Shown: one piece after another, positions 11,132-21,489 of the stretch
Layout of the letters: every line of letters begins with the position of its first letter
Numbering within the stretch: the stretch's first letter is position 1
Assembly: GCF_963583255.1 (NCBI RefSeq)
Contig: NC_084817.1
Coordinates: 10,422,121 to 10,486,120, forward strand
Length of the DNA stretch: 64,000 nt
Source of the DNA: Pyrus communis
Taxonomy: Eukaryota; Streptophyta; Magnoliopsida; Rosales; Rosaceae
Direction of reading: 5' to 3'
Translations under genes and position numbers: made by a program
The notes under the pieces: model-generated
Told to the model about the DNA's origin: nothing
The model's input: the letters and a program-made list of their open reading frames with translations, nothing else
The model's database searches: none

Positions 11132-12435
11132 GTATTTTAAATATTGCAATGTCATACCTTAACTTATTAATTTTTTACAATGTCAGACTTCTGTTAAATA
11201 TTTTATCAATTAGACCCATTCCCTTTACCACCGTGCATTCTCACTTCCACACCCGACGCCACCCTCACCTTCATAACTCCAGCGAAGTCCTCTTCATCTC
11301 CGGCCACCCTCACCGTTTCCCTGAGATCCTCCCCATGTAAATCTTGGAGGATATTCAGAAACCGATCCAAAAGCAGAGCATCGTTGCGACCAATTTCCAT
11401 CCTCGTTCACTTTGGTCGGAACCAGAAGCCGAAGTTGCGTCTCAATGGACGCCATCTCGAGATTTCTGTTAGCCATTGCTCTCCACATATCCTCACTCTG
11501 TGGACAACTAGCCCACCACAAAAATTGTAAAAAATTCAAAACTTGAAAAATAATAAAAACACAAAAAATGAAAATTTGAACATATGAGCTTGAAATCTCG
11601 GATTGAATCAAAACAAAATGGCGCAAAATTTTGATCAGGACCCAGAAAACTAGAGGCTGAAAAATGTAGGAATCAATGGGCAAAATCCACGTGTAATGTG
11701 GAGATGACCCAGATAAGAATGATGGAGTATTTTGTTGTTGATAATAAACAAATAAAATGGGCTACCTGAATCTGGGGATTTTCAGCAAGAAGATGAAGAC
11801 GAAAAGTGGGATACGTGAAACCAGAGAGAGAGAAAGGTGTGAGATCCAAATGAAGGGGTGGGATTCCTATTCCGATTCGTGGTAGCTTCAATTTTTGGGA
11901 TTTCGTTCGTCGATTTGGGTTTTTCCTTCTGAAGTTTTTCAAATGCGATATGAATGGGTTTTCTTTGATTTGGGAATGAAGGTGGTTTCGGTTTATTTGT
12001 ATCAGTCAAATTTCCGGGCTCTAGAGGGAGAAAAAAAAATTCTGTAATAATCAATCGCCGTCGGATTTGGTGGCCGGAGATGAAGAGGACGTCCCCGGAG
12101 TTATGAAGGTCAGGGTGGCGTCTGGTGTGGGAGTGAGAATGCACAGTGGTGATGGGAATGGGGGTTAGTGGTGGGACCCTTTTCATTATTTTAATTTGGT
12201 TATTCAAAAAAATTCTTAATTTTTAATATTTAATTATTTATTATTCTAGTTAGATAAGTGAGGGGGCCTGCTGCTTGCCACGTTAATAGTTAACAGCCAA
12301 ATTGACAAAAAATTTAACGGATGAGTAACATTGTAACGAATTAGTAAGTTGGGGTATGATATTGTTATGTTTAAAATATGAGGTATGATATTGTGGTTCG
12401 ACTCATAATTAAGGTAGTTTTGTGTAATTTATTCT
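11132..12435. mobile_element. second long-TIR element of the same style, left end truncated
   Basis: The segment 11143-11330 is an inverted copy of 12060-12370. Both hold a GTGCATTCTCAC block, a GACGCCACCCT block and an ATACCTTAACTTA-type stretch. The right end continues about 60 bp further (to about 12435, ACTACCTTAATTATGAG on the minus strand). The left arm starts abruptly right after the AATACTTT duplication of the neighbouring element, so its outer end is missing. A minus-strand open frame of 129 codons (11683-11294) is not recognised. The element looks non-autonomous. Confidence 0.65.
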
Positions 12436-12439
12436 TTTT

Positions 12440-12790
12440 GTTTCTAAAAGAGTATCTTTTCATTTATTTTTTTATCCTTTTTTCTTGTATTATGAGATAT
12501 TAGGTTTATGTCTCCCTAACTAGATATACTCTTTTTTCAATATTAATAAAATTTCTTTCATACAATTGAAGTTTTATTAAAAAAATTAAAATATATATAA
12601 AGTGTTCTTTAGTTGAAGTTATAAATTCCTGGTTTCTCGACTGTCTTTGACCTACATAATTAACTTTATGCTTTGAAATTACGCTTTTTTTAATGATAGA
12701 ATCCAAAATTCTATTCTAACTTGCACTACCCCCAGTCTAGATCTGAGAATACAACATTAAAGTAGCTAGCTAACTCTAATTTTGTGAACA
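12440..12790. other. AT-rich intergenic DNA
   Basis: No gene, repeat boundary or RNA gene recognised between the long-TIR element and the methyltransferase relic. Confidence 0.4.
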
Positions 12791-12799
12791 TCGTCAGGC

Positions 12800-13062
12800 T
12801 TCAGGAATTCCACTTGACAGAGCCCATGGCATGCACCACTTCAGTGTCCGGGTGTCGACCATAGATTTAATAAAATATTCAAAAAGGCAATGTTCAACTA
12901 TAGCACCACAGTTATGAAGAAAATTCTCGATCTCTACAAAGGTTTTGAGCGCAGCTTGTTGATGTTGGTCGTAATTTGGGAGGGGCAATTAGTCTAATCA
13001 CTTCTAAATATCCACATATTTAAGGTATTAATTTGACTTGTCTCTTGTTGTAAAACATGTCT
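12800..13062 (+). pseudogene. caffeate O-methyltransferase-like exon 2 relic
   Basis: Clear homology to exon 2 of the intact gene at 21490-23018. GGAATTCCACTTGACAGAGC pairs with the GGIPF region, followed by ATGAAGAAAATTCTCGATCTC-like (MKKI) and a TTTTGAGCG...GTTGATGTTGG stretch. The SAM motif reads VGRNLG, then [10 protein letters not shown] and a decayed DLPHVV. Frames change at least twice and a stop interrupts YPHI*GI. Exons 1, 3 and 4 are not seen nearby. It lies on the same strand 8.4 kb upstream of the intact gene, suggesting a former tandem copy or a displaced fragment. Confidence 0.85.
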
Positions 13063-13291
13063 CTACTTATCTTGGTACAAATTTAAATTATAATGTTATG
13101 GTTTATAATTCAAATTCTTTGTTTTTTAGTTATAAATTATAGTATTATAGTCTATAATTCGAATTAACGCAATTTTAGTTTGACATATCTGTTTTGGACC
13201 CATAATATATGGATTCGAAGAAAGCAATGTGATCTAAATTTGTCCTACTTTTAGACTTTTATATGTTTGTTTTTTCTAAACTCTGTTTATG

Positions 13292-13423
13292 CGTAAGTGC
13301 CACGATGAATACTAAGATATCATTGAATGTTGAACTATATTCAACTATGGTTTTGGTCGTAAGTGCCACGGTGAATACTAAGATATCATCGAATGTTAAA
13401 CTATATTCAACTAGGGTTTTGGT
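13292..13423 (+). repeat. 66-bp tandem duplication
   Basis: Two adjacent copies (13292-13357, 13358-13423), each starting CGTAAGTGCCACG and containing GAATACTAAGATATCAT. They differ at about five positions. The duplication creates a short open frame on both strands that is not a convincing gene. Confidence 0.8.
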
Positions 13424-13645
13424 ATCATGTAAAAAGACATGCGTAGAAAATAGAGGGAGTAAAAGGAATTCAAATATGAGTGGCACGAAGTAAAGACGCA
13501 CTCGATAAAAATAAAATTTGTTTCCATGTAAGAAGTCTTTACATATAAAATAGGAGTTGATAAATCCATAAACATTCGAGCTTTCTTGATGATGGAGGTA
13601 ATTTCATAACAGATGATGATGACGACGACGACGATGATAAAAATA

Positions 13646-15034
13646 AGGGTAAATTACATTTGACCATCTCAGATTTGAGGTCTATTGCAACCTCATACAA
13701 CATCTTCAAAAAATTTCACTTTCATACCTCAAGTACTATTTTATTTCAATATAATACATCCGTTACATTTTCCATTCATTGGTCCGTTAGGAGCTGACGT
13801 GGTTGCCATATTTATGCTATGTGGCAAAAAATAATAATTTTTTATGCATTTAAAATATTATAATATTTTACCCTATTTAAAAAAAAAAAGATAAATTACA
13901 TTTTACCCCCTCAGGTTTCGGTGCAATTACAACCCCATACAACATCTTTAAAACATTTCAATCTCATACATTTAGTATTATTTTGTTTTCAATTTCATAC
14001 AACCGTTAAAAAATCTGTTAAACTAACCGTTAAGTAATGACGTGGCAAATATGGGGTCCCCATTTATGATGACATGGCTGCCACATTTGTGCTGCATGGC
14101 CACATTTTTACCCCCACCTCCCCTGCACCCCCCCCCCCCCCGCACCCCACCACCCCTTTTCTCCCTCCCGAGCCTCCCAACCACCTCCCTCTCCTCCACT
14201 ATCTTCACCTCCCCTCCCATTCAAAACTTAAAACAGAAAAAATAAATAAATAAATAAATAAAAAGGGTGAGGGGAGGTGAAGAGAGTGGAGGAGAGGGAG
14301 GTGGTTAGGAGGCTTAGGAGGGAGAAGAAAGGGTGGGGGGTTGCGAGGGAGGTTGGGGTGGGGTTCTGGGCTTAGAAGGAAGGTTATGGGGGGCGGGGGG
14401 ACCGACGGAGAAGAAGGGAAGGGAATGGGATCTGGGTTTGGTTTTTTGGGTTTTTTTTTTTATTTTAATTTTTTAATATTGAATTAATATTGAATTAATT
14501 TTTTAATAGAAAGTGGGTCTCACCTCAAGCCACGTCTGCATTTAACAAAGGAATTGACAGACAACTGACAGAATGTATGAAATTGTAACAAATTCGTAAA
14601 TGAGGTATGACATTGAAACTTTTTAAAGACGAGGTATGAAACTGTTAATATTTTAAATTTTTTATTAAGTGTTTAGCCACATGGCACAAATGTGGCAACC
14701 TTGTCATCACAAAAGGGGATCCCATATTTGCCACGTCATCACTTAACGGTTATATGAAATTGAAAACAAAATAATACTAAATGTATGAGATTGAAATGTT
14801 TTAAAGATATTGTATGAGGTTATAATTGCACCGAAACCTGAGAGTGTAAAATGAAATTTACCATTTTTTTAAATAGGGTAAAATATTATAATATTTTAAA
14901 TGCATATAAATTTTTTTTTTTTTTTTGCCACAAGACACAAATTTGTCAGCCATATCAGCATAAATGTGGCAGACACGTCAGCTCTTAATGGATCAATGGA
15001 TGAAAAATGTAATTGATGTATTATATTGAAATAT
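13646..15034. mobile_element. nested palindromic long-TIR DNA elements
   Basis: Outer arms 13646-13888 and about 14864-15034 are inverted copies: AATATTATAATATTTT flanks both sides, and the ACATCCGTTACATTTT region pairs with AAAAATGTAATTGATGT. Inside sits a second inverted pair, about 13888-14095 and 14680-14863 (CTCAGGTTTCGGTGCAATTA and its complement). Inside that is a third, purine/pyrimidine-rich hairpin, about 14160-14225 and 14265-14335. A segment at about 14500-14660 resembles the terminal repeat family of the 7988-11123 element. No transposase is present. The right outer arm stops about 80-100 bp short of the left one. Confidence 0.7.
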
Positions 15035-15035
15035 T

Positions 15036-15445
15036 GGATTTGACTGATGTGAAGGACCATAAGTTTGGAGCAATTAGTCGTCGTCGACGACAACGGAGAA
15101 GCTTGGTGTGGGAGGTAATCAACGATCAATATATCTGATCTCGTGGTTTGAAATTTTTTATCATTGAATTTGACTAATGTTAAGGACCATAAGTTTAAGC
15201 TAATTAGTCAACGTCGACGGCGATGGAGGAGCTTGGTGTGGGAGGTAATCAAGGATCAATAATGATCTCATTGTTGAAATTTTTTATCATTAAATTTGAC
15301 AGATGTGAAGGACAACAATTTTAGAGCAATTAATCAGCGTCCATGACGACGGAAGAACTTGGTGTGAGAGGTAATCAAGGATCAACAGATCTGATCTCGT
15401 AGTTTGAAATTTTTCATCATTGGATTTGACTGATCTCGTGGTACG
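15036..15445 (+). repeat. tandem repeat, about 130-bp unit, three copies plus a partial
   Basis: Units begin at 15036, 15166, 15292 and 15422 (the last partial), each with a variant of GGATTTGACTGATGTGAAGG. A conserved GAGCTTGGTGTGGGAGGTAA block and a TCTGATCTCGT block follow. Spacing is 130, 126 and 130 bp. The first unit abuts the truncated end of the palindromic element. Open frames across it are chance. Confidence 0.85.
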
Positions 15446-15942
15446 AACCTGCCTTAAGAAAACGGCAACAAGCAACTTGCAAATGTAGAAACCAGTGTAT
15501 ATTGAATTATAATGAATTGCTCGAACCTTGAATCAATTAATATTTTGATTGTAAGAAGTTGATTGTAGCTAGCAAATCTGTGATTAAACAAAGCTGCTTG
15601 AGACAAGGATCCTAATGGCAAAAACTTGATGAGTGATCTACCACCCCATGAGTACCCATAGCATGATCAAATTAAGTAAACCAATGATGTACGAGAAAAT
15701 TAAGTTACTTTATATGGAATAAAATTAAAGATCAAAGAGATGAGCAATCGAAAAAAGTAATTGAAAAATTGATAATTCACTTGTTAATAAATTATTTTTT
15801 TTTGTTATATCATGAAAGTTGATATTTTTTATTTTCATATTATCTAAATTGACACAACTTTAATTTAACATATTTTTTTGGGCCTATAATATATGAACTC
15901 AAAGAAAAACGACCAGATCTACGAAAGTTCTACTTGTAGGCT

Positions 15943-16366
15943 TTCAAAAGTTTGTACTATTAAGCACTATTGATGCGAAAAGTCCACAGTCACTACTAGA
16001 ATAGTCTTGAAGGAAAATCACACTGCATCACGATGGGCAACATATTCTAGGCCACATAATAAAAAAGATGAGGAATTACAAGTACTATTTTCAACTACAT
16101 GGTGCGGTGGCAAGTTTGAGTGCATGAATATTGAGTTATATCATGGTACAGATTTTCAAAAGTTTATACTATTAAGCACTATTGATGCGAAAAGTCCACG
16201 GTCAATACTAGAATAGTCTTGAAGGAAAATCACATTGCTTCACGATGGGCAACATATTCTAGGCCACATAATAAAAAGACGACGAATTACAAGTACTATT
16301 TTCAACTACTTGGTGCGGTGGCAAGTTTGAGTGCATGAATATTGAGTTATATCATGGTAAAGATTT
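15943..16366 (+). repeat. 212-bp tandem duplication
   Basis: Copies 15943-16154 and 16155-16366 start TTCAAAAGTTT and share CACGATGGGCAACATATTCT and TGGTGCGGTGGCAAGTTTG. They differ by about a dozen substitutions and small gaps. No known repeat family or coding function is recognised. Confidence 0.85.
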
Positions 16367-16419
16367 ATTTGCGTTTATTATATAAGAGACGATATACTTA
16401 ACATATTAAATTTGTCACT

Positions 16420-16575
16420 TAGTACTACGATTTAATGATATTCTTACTTATTTGTAAGTGAGAGGTCTTAGGTTTGATTCTCGCAAAATTCGAATTTGAA
16501 CCACATTATTATGGCTAACCTATTGAGAGGCTTAGCTCACTCTCTTACCACTTAGTATAGATAATATCGATTTTT
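16420..16575 (+). repeat. SINE-like dispersed repeat, copy 1
   Basis: Contains GTGAGAGGTCTTAGG then TTTGATTCTCG, resembling a tRNA-type B box (GGTTCGAnTC). A GAATTTGAACCACATTATT block follows and it ends near TTAGTATAGATAATATCG beside a TA microsatellite. Related copies lie at 32578-32712 and 41365-41510 in the opposite orientation. Confidence 0.55.
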
Positions 16576-16580
16576 AAAAA

Positions 16581-16612
<32 letters not shown>

Positions 16613-18434
16613 GGTACATATAAAGAACTAATATTAGTTTCATGAAAACCCGAAACGCACGTTACATAGTATAGGATTAGGATCCTATTTGGATCTTCTT
16701 TGTGGAGATCTGGAGGATCAATAATCTTGTCCATTTATTTTATATCGTGTGACTAGAACATTAATCAAAAGCGAGGTGCATCTAGAGTGAGGATTCATTT
16801 AAAACACATCAAATGAAGCCTCGATTTTATCTCTTCCCCACTTCCACATTTGATTACGTCACAAAGAGAACTTCTAGATCACATCACCCGAAGAGGTTGA
16901 CTACATCCCACTTCTATCTTAGTGGGCTTCACAAGTGTCTTGTTGTTGAAATTTCAACACCCATTTTAAGGAAATAACTATTGCCAATACTTCAATTTTT
17001 AGGGTAAGAAGAATATTGTTTTCTACTTAAGTAAAACAACCACCAATCAAAATACCACATGAGTGTAATCTTGGTTTAGCATCACAATTATTGACTTTCA
17101 CATTCTCTACACATACAAAATATCCCGAACTGATAGTGAACAATGATACTTCCCAACTTTCACTCGTATAACAAAATGATCATAGTCATTCGAACCATAT
17201 TCGAACCATTTCTTGATAGGTTAAAGGTAACTCCATATCGATACTCATAATTGTTGATTAAATTCTTCCACTGCCACTGTCAAAAACTTAGTCCATTTCA
17301 AAAATTTGAGCGTATCAAAGAAGTTCTAAGGTTGATAAAGATTTCGGACACGTTCTCCACCGAGAAATATCATTTGATTTCTAAGTAAAAATAATAAATG
17401 TTAACTTCAAGTCATGGATAAAATAACTCATTCCAAATGGTTCTCGCTAGCATCGATGCGAAAGTGGCGCATACACCCGCCAAATTGATCTGTCATAAAT
17501 TCCTCACTAACCGAGTGTAAAACCATGTCATAAAGGTTAAAAGAACATTCAAGAAATTGAGGGTCAAAATATTTCATGAAATCTAGAGTACAAGATATCC
17601 GGATTAAATATACAATTTCAATGTCTAAGTGGTCCTCCTGAACAATTTGTCCCTATCCAACTGATATGGGAAATAGGTCGGTGACTCTAAATCAACCCAA
17701 TTGCCTTTAATACCAGGAGGTGAAGTTAAGGGTATGAACAAAGCTGATGTAGATTAATATTAAAAAGTCAAACGATTCCAAAAGTGATGAGTTAGGTTAA
17801 AAAAAACTGAACAATTCCAACGTTATCCCAAGCCAAAAAAATAGAGAGGTAAAATTTAAGAATAATCTAACAAGATTTCTTGATAATCGAAAAGTAATGT
17901 CACAAAATATTAAACTACCAGGGACCAAAAGAAATTTCCCAACATGTTCTTCCGTCGAGTGTTACCACTTTAGCACCACATTGCCACATGAGACATTTCC
18001 AGAGTCTTAACAAAAAGGGGACTTCACAAGATTTCTATTAAGAGATATTCTAACAATACTACCAAGAAATCAAAACTAGCTGAGATTTCCAATCTCAAAA
18101 GGATCAATTCTAACAACGGAAGAATGATGATGGAATTATTTGGTAAAATCTCTGGTGATACACGATTATCAATACATTAACTTAGGCCATTAACTTGCCT
18201 CAAATCTACACCTTTCCCCCTCAAGGGAAATCTTCATTTTAATTCGAAGGACATTGCCAAAATGATCATCTAAAATGTCGTGAAGACAACATAACTGTCC
18301 AAAACTTAAGAAAAGTTAGCATACTTTTCCATATTCGACGAGGTGGCATCATTCGAACGTTAAACACAAGAACCAAGAATGCTCACATCACGCGTGTGAT
18401 GAACACAATACTGCCCAACTTATGCTCTAATACC
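16576..18434. other. unassigned, probable internal region of a degenerate LTR element
   Basis: Begins with an (AT)n microsatellite (about 16578-16610). No open frame of useful length is present. Position 18420-18434 reads as the complement of a tRNA-Met primer-binding site (one change) directly left of the LTR at 18435. The sequence leftward is therefore expected to be the internal domain of a minus-strand LTR retrotransposon. I could not recognise gag or pol, so the copy is non-coding or strongly decayed. Confidence 0.4.
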
Positions 18435-20700
18435 AAACTGACACACCCCAACCTGAAATGTCCACTAGGACGCCAAATCGAGCTGTGTTGGCCGACACCT
18501 GGAAGGTGACGAAGCCATAAAGTGTGATGGTGTATAAAATGTGAATAAATTTGAACCTAACAGTGTCTAAATACCAGAGTGCGCTACGAGTAGGAGCGAA
18601 CTCATTTCACATGCGATGTCAGTGCATAAGTAAAGTACAGTAGTGTGGGTAAGAATCATACCCTTAAAAGTAGCCACCAATATTAAGATTAGCTATATAT
18701 CCTCATCGATACGAACTCAGCAGTTAAAACCTGAAGGGGTACAAAACAGAAAGTGTGAGTAAGCTGTAAAACCAAGCTTCCCAAAACTATTACCTTTCTG
18801 ACAAAAATAACCCCTCACTGTAATTCCCTTATCATTTTCTATAGGACAGTACAACATATATACATATATCCAAACCATACTCAGAAATGACCAAAACCAC
18901 GGTTTGCCAACAACTCCACCATGCATTAATAAGTAAGCCAAATGAACTTAATCAATACAAAATGATATATCGGTCAGAGTCATCTAAAATGACATGTACA
19001 AGTTATCCATATCTCATCAATCATGGCTAGCATATAAGTCGGAGTCACCTATAGTGACCTGTACGACTTATCCATATCTCATTAATCATGGCTAGCATAT
19101 AAGTCGGAGTCACCTCTTGTGACCTGTACAACTTATCCATATCTCATCAATCATGGCTAACATATAAGTCTGAGTCACCTATAGTGACCTGTACGACTTA
19201 TCCATATCTCATCAATCATGGCTAGCATATAAGTTGGAGTCACCAATAGTGACTTGTACGACTTATCCATATCTCATTAATCATGGCTAGCCAATAGCTC
19301 AATAAGTACACATGCACACGAGTCGGAACCACTTAAAATGGTCTGTACGACAGGACTGGGTATAAATAAATACGCTCAAGTGCTACGATCACGTGAAGAC
19401 TGTGCGAATAATCGCGGGTCACCTACAAGTTGGAACCACCTAAAGTGGTCTATACGACAGGACTGTGAACTTACCTTGGATCCAAGGTGAGCGTAAGGTG
19501 CGGGAGGTGAACATCACGTGAATGACTGTGCCTTGGCCACGGGCGGTAGCATTAACACCAGGGTGCAGGTTTATGAGCTATACTATATCTCCACACAATC
19601 GTACTAACTACCATCATTAACATCAACATGTACTCACCTGAAGCTTACCTGGGCGTCCGCGGCGTCATATAGCACTTCAAAGCATTCACAATAGTTAGGT
19701 TCAGGTAATATCCATATGAATATGCCATGATACAATCTAAACCCAAACATTTCATGATATTCCCAAAATATATAATACGGCGTAACATGTACAATTAATA
19801 ACACCCTACTCCCAAATTATTTACTTTTGAGAGTAATCATCAATGTTAATACTCCCAAACTATTTACTTTTGAGAGTAATCATCAATGTTAAGCCCAATT
19901 AGACCCTAGTTACATTAACTATTATTACTTACCTTTCCTTACTTCAATTTCTTGATTCTTCACGCATTGATTTATGATCAACATTAATCGCCAAATCATA
20001 AAGCTAAATCTCACTAAACAAGGCTATTGACTCAATTATTTAATCTCTTTTATTATGGCTGCATCTAACGTCTTGTTAGACTGCCTACGTACCCTAAACA
20101 GGGATCAAGCCATTCATAGTTCGAAATGATTAATTGTAGGTAACAAGCATAGATCACAATAGAAGTGCTTGTGGAACTATCAATTGTATGCCTATGAAAG
20201 AAAAAGGCCCACTCACCTGGAGTCCACGCTATGATTATCTTGCACGCACATCGAGACATCACGATCTATTGTCGCCTGCCACGAAGTCCAAAAGTGGACG
20301 GAAGATGGTCAATTTTGCCCACAAAGCCGGCGGGTGCCTAAAACTTCCCGGTGTCGATTCGTCTTCTACAGTGGTCCAACAGGGTCAAGGTTGGTTGGGT
20401 TTTGCTCCTGGGATGATGGGCTACAAAGCCCAAGTGGTGGCATCGGCCATCACTTTGCCGATTTGTCGGAAAATCAAAAAGGGTGCCCAGAGCACCATGA
20501 GAACCGCCAACTTTCGTGATCTCAAACCGCCACATACCGTGGTTAATCAAGGTGTTTCTTGGGTGGGTTTTGTAGAGGGGAATGAGAGCTTCAAGATGAT
20601 GGTGGTGGCGTCGAAAAAATCCATCGGAGTTGGCCGGAATAGGCCTTGGAAGATGGGTGGTCATGAGGGGAAAAATGCATAGGAAAGTTGGAGCTTTCTC
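18435..20700 (-). mobile_element. LTR of a Gypsy-type element (same family as the 59184 solo LTR)
   Basis: Starts TGACACACCCC at 18435, the complement of the GGGGTGTGTCA end seen at 61400. Blocks around 19320-19580 are reverse-complement matches of 60440-60800: ACCACxTxAxxTGGTCTGTACGACAGG, CTACGATCACGTGAAG, CGCGGGTCACCTAC and GGATCCAA. The primer-binding site lies at its left border. The outer (right) end was not located; about 20700 is an estimate. The 164-codon frame at 20188-20682 (+) lies inside and I regard it as LTR sequence. Confidence 0.7.
18969..19293 (+). repeat. 65-bp minisatellite inside the LTR, five copies
   Basis: Exact 65-bp spacing of the unit start ATAAGTCGGAGTCACC at 19034, 19099, 19164 and 19229, with a diverged first unit at about 18969. 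Each ends in CATGGCTAGCAT. The core resembles the single ACCAC...GTACGAC block found elsewhere in the same LTR family. Confidence 0.9.
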
Positions 20701-21074
20701 TTTTTTTTTTTTTTTTTCTCTTCCTTTCTGATTGGCTGAAGGCTTTCCCCTCTCTTCTAATTGGTTCTTGTCCCTTTAATTTAAGGGATAACTTGATATA
20801 GATCCAATTTTCTATCAATAGCCTCTCAACTCATTCTCTATCTCTTTCCTAACTGCTAACCCCCATTTTTGTTTTTTTCTTATGTCTGCGAACCTATTAA
20901 AAACAAATAACTCCTCTCATAAAAAAAATAAAAAATAAAAACTTAAAAATTATATTTCTTAACGCACAGAGTGTGTGACCTTTGTTAGTGATAATAATAA
21001 TAACTCAAACATAGACAAACGAAAAGAATAATAATAGTAACTCAAACATAGACAAACGAAAAGAACATAAACTT

Positions 21075-21337
21075 TGTTGTAGCCCTATTGGATTAGAAAT
21101 GTGATTGTGTAAATCCTAGTGTATCTAGGGGTATCTTTGTATATTCCTTTTAGTAGTTTAATTCCTATTAGAGTTGTAATCCTAATAGGGTAAGTATTTA
21201 ATCCTACTAATATAAATAAAGGCACAATGGGATGATACAACACACATCTCAGAATTACATCTCTCTCTTCTCTCTCTGTTGCCGCCGGCCCCTCTCTCTC
21301 TGTTCTAAATACAGTTCAGTCAAATAGGCCTACATCA
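21075..21337 (+). mobile_element. solo LTR 153 bp upstream of the methyltransferase start codon
   Basis: 263 bp starting TGTTGTAGCCC and ending CCTACATCA, flanked by a perfect 5-bp duplication AACTT (21070-21074 and 21338-21342). It includes a TATA-like CTAATATAAATAAAGG (about 21208) and a CT-rich leader. It is oriented like the downstream gene. No primer-binding site or internal domain is present, so it is a solo LTR or a very short LTR element reduced by recombination. Family not identified; the size suits Copia or TRIM LTRs. Confidence 0.88.
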
Positions 21338-21414
21338 AACTTAACATTATTACTTTTAATATTTTAGTTAATCAGATTTTATCGGAGCTTTTGAATTAAT
21401 CAAAAGGAAGTTCT

Positions 21415-21426
21415 GGCTTTATATAT
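21415..21426 (+). promoter_or_regulatory. TATA box candidate of the O-methyltransferase gene
   Basis: CTTTATATATAGAG lies about 65-75 bp upstream of the ATG at 21490, with the solo LTR ending about 80 bp further upstream. Placement suits a short 5' leader. Confidence 0.5.
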
Positions 21427-21489
21427 AGAGATGATAAGTAGGCACATTCAAGTGGCATTAAGTATCACAATACAAATATAGACGGTCCA

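Noticed and set aside
18969..19293. CRISPR-like array
   Set aside because: Plant DNA; the unit is a contiguous 65-bp tandem repeat without unique spacers.
20188..20682. 164-codon frame as a host gene
   Set aside because: Located inside the Gypsy-type LTR at 18435-20700, no recognisable domain, overlapping frames on the other strand.
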